Assembly (NCBI GenBank): GCA_964036275.1
Contig: OZ038433.1
Span: forward strand, 23,782,985 to 23,846,984
Length of the DNA: 64,000 nt
DNA from: Litoditis marina
Taxonomy: Eukaryota > Nematoda > Chromadorea > Rhabditida > Rhabditidae
Direction of reading: 5' to 3'
Numbering within the stretch: the first letter of the stretch is position 1; each line of letters begins with the position of its first letter. Of this stretch, positions 58,300 through 64,000 are shown piece after piece. Below the pieces are notes generated by a model. That model searched no databases and was not told where the DNA came from. It saw only the letters and a list, made by a program, of their open reading frames with translations. Both the position numbers and the translations under genes were made by a program.

Positions 58300-61200
58300 G
58301 GACTCTCAACTGTATTCGTAAACTCAGAAGAAGATGATCACGATGGAATGTCTCTTATGTGTCATATTCAGTAGGAAAAATGCGAGGACAAAGTGCACTG
58401 ATGTTCGTTCATGTGGCTTGTGACTAATTATTGTGTTCCTTTCTCCAAAAATACAGCAAATGGATCGATTGAACGGCATTTCTGTGAGAGTATGTAGCCT
58501 GATGGCGGAATTAGGGGAGCACAGATCACATCTAACACGATTATGTCGTTGGGGAACTGAAGGAGCTGAAGTAAGACTACGTTGTAGTGGCTTGAAGGAT
58601 CTGTAGGGGTGCTTCATAGGGGTGTCAGCGTGAAATCCTAAACTCGTTTCAATTCGTCTAATGTCCAAAACTCTTCATGAAAGAGCAGACCGGAATTGCA
58701 CAAGTTCAACCTTTCCGTTTTCAAAAACAAGAATGCGGAATTTCAAAAACGATTTGTTCCCTTTTCTCGAAAGTGGCTAGATTTTTTCGCTTGTAATAAA
58801 GAGAGAAACTTGTGCAACATATGAAAATTTCGTTGAAGGGACCGTACCTCTTTTTTATGATTTGAGTTATCAGTAGACACACTTTAGTCGTTTTTGTGAA
58901 ACGTTCGCTAAACGTATCATAAATTTTGCAAACGTTCGCTAAACGTATCGTTCGCATTCAAACGTTCGCTAAACGTATCATAAATTTTGAAACGTGACCA
59001 TTCACATCGGTAAAAACTATTTTTGTTATTTATTTCTGTTTTTGTTTCGATTAAGATTGAGGTTGTGTTCGAAAACATAATTCACCATCCGACATAAATA
59101 TTTTGGCTACAGTAACCTTTAGAATAGTTTGGCTCATAGAAGGCTGGGTTCTCGACCAATTTCAATTTTTCTAATCGATCCTAATAAAAAAACTTTCCCC
59201 TTCAGTGGTAGAGAAAAGTTTTTGCAAAATTGAGTTGCGGTGGTGACCGCGATCGTGACGCCGACCCACAATCACATTGCGGCCACTCATTGCGGTTCAA
59301 ACTTTCAGAGTGTCATGGTAATGTATATAACAGTATGAACGACCAAAACAAATTCAATGTCAAACAAGACCAAAAAAAGTTTAACGTAACAGAAGTGGAA
59401 CCTCCAGCCGCATTTCTCAGTGGCGCTGCACCTCAGATAACATGGCCATGAGAGCACTGTTCGGCAGGATGTTTCATTAGAGGACGTATCCAATTCAATT
59501 TACGATTTTGAGATGAAAATTAACAACCTGCAAAAAAAAATCGTGCCAAGTTTCTATGATTTGTCGATTTTTTATCGTTGTCTACTCTCTAGCTACTTCC
59601 GCTAAGCAACACGTCAATTTGCGCTTTATAATTCCCAGTACGCATTATTCATGATATTTATTAAAGTGAGGCCACGATTCATACTTGGAATATTTTTTCA
59701 TGATCCGATAACAAAGAGAATACGTAACCGGCAACGGTCATCTTCTATGAGTGTACCGAAGATCACAAGGAACATAGAAAGTTTATAGCCAAAAATACAA
59801 CGGATTAGGCTGACAACGATGCGATGTTCTCGGATCAGACTGTGTTGTGCTCGGGTTTGATGTGATGATAATGAGTGGGTGTTAATCATTTTCAGTGAAA
59901 TGATGCGTTTTTATTTATTAGTCGAAAGTCTAGTGTATCCAAAACTTAGTATTCTCCAAGTCCTGAATTTATTGATTTGTGAACTGATGCCTTTTTCAGG
60001 CTGTGAAAACGGCAAACTTGCCGAAACGTCGCCACTCGCCACAATAAGTAATACATCATTCCATCTAGTGTACGGTTCAAGTACAAAATCGAGCCATAAA
60101 AAACCTTGGAGTGGAAACCGGCAACCAGTGTATAGAGGTTTATTTCGCTGTTGGCTGGTGTATTTTTTCTGAAAATCGATGTTCAAACATTGTTAGTTTT
60201 TGAAAAAACGTCGAATCTTCCTTTTACGTTTGGAGTGTCTACGTTCGAAACGCGGAAAGTCAGATGAGTTCAGAGTAGATCAAGTGTCGAATAGGTTAAA
60301 CTTTAGGCTGACGTGTTTTTTCGTTGATCACCATAAATGGCACAATTATCCTAAACCAAGTACGCTGTCGTTTGATCTCGGGCATATTTGTTCAGTAGGG
60401 TATGGCACGGTCACACAATTCAGGGCTTAAGCTGCATTGTTTGTCATCAAGATCAAACAACAAAAGATTGTGACACGCTACACAGGATAGTTTAGCTACA
60501 TTTGCTTCTGGGGATGAATCACCTGTTCAGTAAATCGTACGGAAAACAAATTAGGTGTCGAATAGGCAGCGAGTCTAAAGCAACTGTAGGTACGACAACT
60601 GATTCACGTCATCACTTTATACCCAAAAAAAAACCCACAAGTGACTAAGTCGATCAGGCAATGCGAGACGACATGAGAGAGTGTGAAGATCAATAAGACG
60701 CAGATGAGCTTGCAGCTGAGAACATTCGTAAATTACAAAATTGAACGTGAACTGCTCAAAATTGTAGTTTCACAACGGGACATGTGAGGACAATGGTCTT
60801 TGAGGACGTTGTCAGGTAGATTCTACCCTTACCCTCACTGGGAAGTAACTATCATCTCGTTCGAACGCTGACAAAGGATAAATCATTCGAAACGGTTCGA
60901 TGGAACCTGTAATAACCTGAATGTAGATGGTCTTTGCAAAAGGAAAAACAGACTACGGCATATCTGAACTCATGATGTGTACACACCAATGTGGTCGTTT
61001 TTCCAGCGTTGCCGTCCAGGGTGAAGCATTCTCCCAACAAGAATATGTTTGTATGAAAATGCGCCTAAATGATTAGACTAAACTTCTCCAAATGCGCATA
61101 CAAGATATTGAATCAATTTACCACCCGGTTTCAAGTCAATTGAAGAAACGAGGATTACGATGTTTTCAATATGAAAATAGTTCAAGTGATTACGGTTGTT

Positions 61201-63178
61201 TCAAACAGACTTTTTTTTAATTTAAGTTATTCTGTTCCTCGAGCAGCATGCGTTGATTTTTGTAGGATTTTGTTAGCATTACGCGAGAAGCGTTTCGAAT
61301 TAATGTCAGCTAATTCCGTTACTGAGAATTATACGTGTTTCCGAGAGACCTCTTTTTAAGTGAAACGCAGGCTCAATCGACACATGCTGGTCTGCTGTCT
61401 TTGTAGTCTGCTCACCAGCATTCGAGTCGTCATTTGCTACTCTAAATATTTGGCGCTCGTCCTCATTTTGTTAAGTCACAAGTGAGGTAGATATTCTATT
61501 AGACTGAATCGTAACAGTATCGATTCATGATGTGCCATGTCGAAAAAAACCAAATGTTCTCAATAGAAATATGTTTCTAATTGAAATCGAGATAAATGGA
61601 TGACACATGCAAACAAAATACCCTGAGATCCATTCATGCTGATTTTTCACTTTTATCTTAAAAGTTATTTCCTCTAAAAAGTTAGGTATAAGTCTGCTCA
61701 ACCAATAGCTGTTCTACTAAATCAGCTTTTTGACTAAAGAAAATTATATTGCAAAACTCGTATAACTCAAGATATGCCAAGCTCGGGACAATATCTATCG
61801 TATTCTTAATCTTATCTAGTGTTTGTTGTTATTTGAGTAAAGTTTTTACGGAACGGAAGAAAAATTTGGTACTGTCGTGCACATACTTTTATCGTGTGCG
61901 ACAACCTTATTATTGTTCTTTGATCAGTTTCGCAATGTTTCATGTTCCACCTTGAGTTCAGCGTGACATTCACACCTGACCTACTATCCTCTTCCAATAT
62001 TTACGTAATGACAATTTAACAGGAGGGTTCTGTGCGTTTTCGATTCTTTCCGAAAATACTTCTATGTCGTGCCTATAAGCAATAAACTAGCACATTTAAT
62101 ACTCATTGCTTGATAGTATTACGTGCGTTTCAAGAGTAAAGGTTAGATCAGCCCATTATTTTGGACATTACCAATGAGCGCAATTTCAATATCAGCTCCA
62201 CAATGATGTTTGCTAAAAAGGTGAGTATGCGAGGTTATTTGCAGCTTAAAATGTATCATGTGCTACAAGTTATGAATGAATGCTTTCGTTTCCACCTGTA
62301 TGTAAGAAATGTATGCATTAACTTAATGCAAATTAGAAAACAGAGAACACCGTTTGGTATAATAGTTAACGTGATTGAAGTTTGGAAATACAAAGTAACG
62401 TACCTGTACAATATTATCTCAACAGTTTGATTTCGCAGCTTTGAAGTTATCTATTTCCAAGTTTGTCTCGTTTTTTTTTATCACACGCTTCACTTTGCGT
62501 AATAAATTCATTCATTCACACCGCACAGTAGATGGGTATCAGAATACTACATCTGAGCTGAAAATAAGAAAGAGAGGGCAAGGGTGAAGGTAAAATGTTC
62601 CCAAACGACCGTTGTAAAACTCCCTTTTTTATTCTGTCCCTGATTTGAAAATTCTTTACTTTGACTACATGGGCGTGGTTGTATAGTTGATTAGCACCAG
62701 AAGGAAAAAGAGAATAATAACAGAGCAGTCTCTTCTACGAGACGCCACTGCAGAACTCGACGTCCTTTTTCACCGTCTTTCTCATAAAATATGAAACTTT
62801 AATCTACTGAGGTTGACAGCACTAGAGCCGAACGATCGGCCTTTGTGAACCATCAATGACATCCCGTTGCTAAATACACTTATAACTATGAGTTGCAATA
62901 CTCCAAAAGATTTTGTCCATTTAAATCATAGCATTCTCGTCGTCTATGTCGATTCGCGGTTCAAAATAGCCGACTGAAGCGCAGCGGAACAGCGGAGAAG
63001 AGGCACACGTTTCGTACACTTTATGCCGGGCAAAAATAAACAGAAAAATCTGCATAGTTTTGTTAGATAGTAGTGTTTGTGGAGCACTTTTCTCATCCAT
63101 CGAAGTCAGGTCACGTCTATTGTACAGCAAAAAAACAATCTACAACTCCGTTCAGTTTAGGTACCTTCCGGGAGAAAT
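58300..63178. other. gene-poor interval
   Basis: Several frames of 60-114 codons exist (for example 58324-58668 minus, 59879-60172 plus). None has a domain, signal peptide or consistent splice context that I can support. A ~29-bp tandem AACGTTCGCTAAACGTATC (three copies) is at about 58898-58985. Confidence 0.4.
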
Positions 63179-64000
63179 ATGACCGCGATGAGTTGGTTTT
63201 CTCTGATCTTCCTAGTTCTTCCACAGATCACTGCGACGTACGGAGATTATCCCCAACAGTTGGTTTTTCTTTCGGTATTTATGTGTTTTAAAAGTTCGGA
63301 ATAGTACTTTCAGTTAGTGATGGTTAGTTGAAAACAATATTCGCCGTAAACCGTACCGCGTAAAACTGAAAAACCTAGCATTGCCTCAAAACGTGACTAT
63401 TCTCCGAGTGTTTTATCCCGTTCCTATTTGGTGTTGAGATGAAACTACATCAAAAATTCAGTCACTCTCTATAAATAAATGGTGAACTTGTTCAGTTTTC
63501 TGGACAACGACGAGTACGTGGTGCGGAACCCGTTCCACGACTTCTACCAGGGAAGGCTGTCGATGGAGGAAATGATCAGTGAGGACTACATGTGTCATCA
63601 TTCACTCTTCATTCAACTCTCTCATCTCAAAAAAGGAGTTCGATGTGGACATGGTGAGATTCCGGGTTATTAGGGCAAAATATGTGGAGTTAGTGTTATG
63701 GGGCATACCGATCACTGAAACTTTTCGAAAAAGTTTCGACATAGTTTCAGTGACCGGGATTGACTCGGGAAACTACCGGGACAGGTTTTGCTCTAAGTTT
63801 GTTTCTAGTCAGACAAGTCTGAAATTACCTTGTTTTGCTCCCGCGTCCCTGGTCCGTTTTTGTTTCGTTTGCACATTCATATAAATAAATTTTGACTTTA
63901 TCGAAAATTACACGAACGTACCTGGATTCTCATGAAGACTAATAACACATTTTTTCTACCGCGCAGGGCATATGTTTGTTGTTCGAAGCTTTACCTTATA
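63179..64000 (+). CDS. secreted cysteine-rich protein paralogue, truncated by window end
   Basis: Exon 1 63179-63258 encodes a signal peptide (MTAMSWFSLIFLVLPQITAT) and joins 63496-63653 through a GTTGGT donor and TTGTTCAG acceptor in phase 2, exactly as in the gene at 46215. Exon 2 is 158 bp in both genes. It keeps NDEYVVRNPFHDFY, the SMEEMI segment and LSHLKKGVRC. The GTGAGA donor at 63654 leads to an intron, and the third, cysteine-rich exon must lie beyond the right edge. The exon-1 junction aligns as LYPKY with DYPQH. Function unknown. Confidence 0.75.

Overview
The window reads as repeat-rich nuclear DNA of a nematode, most likely a Caenorhabditis-type genome. It is AT-rich. The few convincing genes are split by introns with GT donors and TTTCAG-like acceptors, and there is no prokaryotic organisation. 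The species assignment is an inference from gene structure and repeat style. Most ORFs longer than 60 codons lie in repeats and are not genes.

1-7.5 kb: no intact gene. It holds a hAT-like MITE with 15-bp TIRs and an 8-bp TSD, two palindromic elements, a LINE reverse-transcriptase relic, and a minus-strand fragment resembling a nematode 7TM chemoreceptor.

7.5-34.6 kb: the most unusual part. It is a mosaic of units joined at one shared dinucleotide. Read on the minus strand, units start with TC. Four of these starts directly follow a hairpin ending in CTAG, and two follow a single A. That is what head-to-tail and A|T insertions of Helitron-like rolling-circle elements would look like. The units carry 48-bp and 30-bp minisatellites, ~0.9-kb bodies repeated four times, a 118-bp GC-rich satellite with 5-monomer higher-order repeats, and a 3124-bp segment (D) found twice without length change (7479-10602 and 29733-32856). 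The second D is flanked by 1096-bp direct repeats (X). One ~10-kb unit encloses minus-strand exons of an unrecognised gene that has duplicated 57-bp cassette exons and an in-frame TAG.

36.1-40.8 kb: a nearly complete 4.66-kb PAT-like (DIRS-order) retrotransposon with gag, RT/RNase H, tyrosine recombinase and split direct repeats A1 ... B1A2 ... B2. gag is frameshifted.

41.7-42.8 kb: a 1.1-kb foldback element. It is followed by a gene-poor stretch.

46-64 kb: a small family of secreted cysteine-rich proteins. It has one complete three-exon gene (46215-48310), a decayed tandem copy (51.3-53.5 kb) broken by a CT microsatellite and a tRNA-derived SINE-like insertion, and a third copy entering the right edge (63179 onward). 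A second two-exon gene lies at 48880-49642 and has a pseudogene remnant in the duplicated block. TTAA-flanked piggyBac-like MITEs, a 1354-bp TIR element and two SINE-like copies fill the rest.
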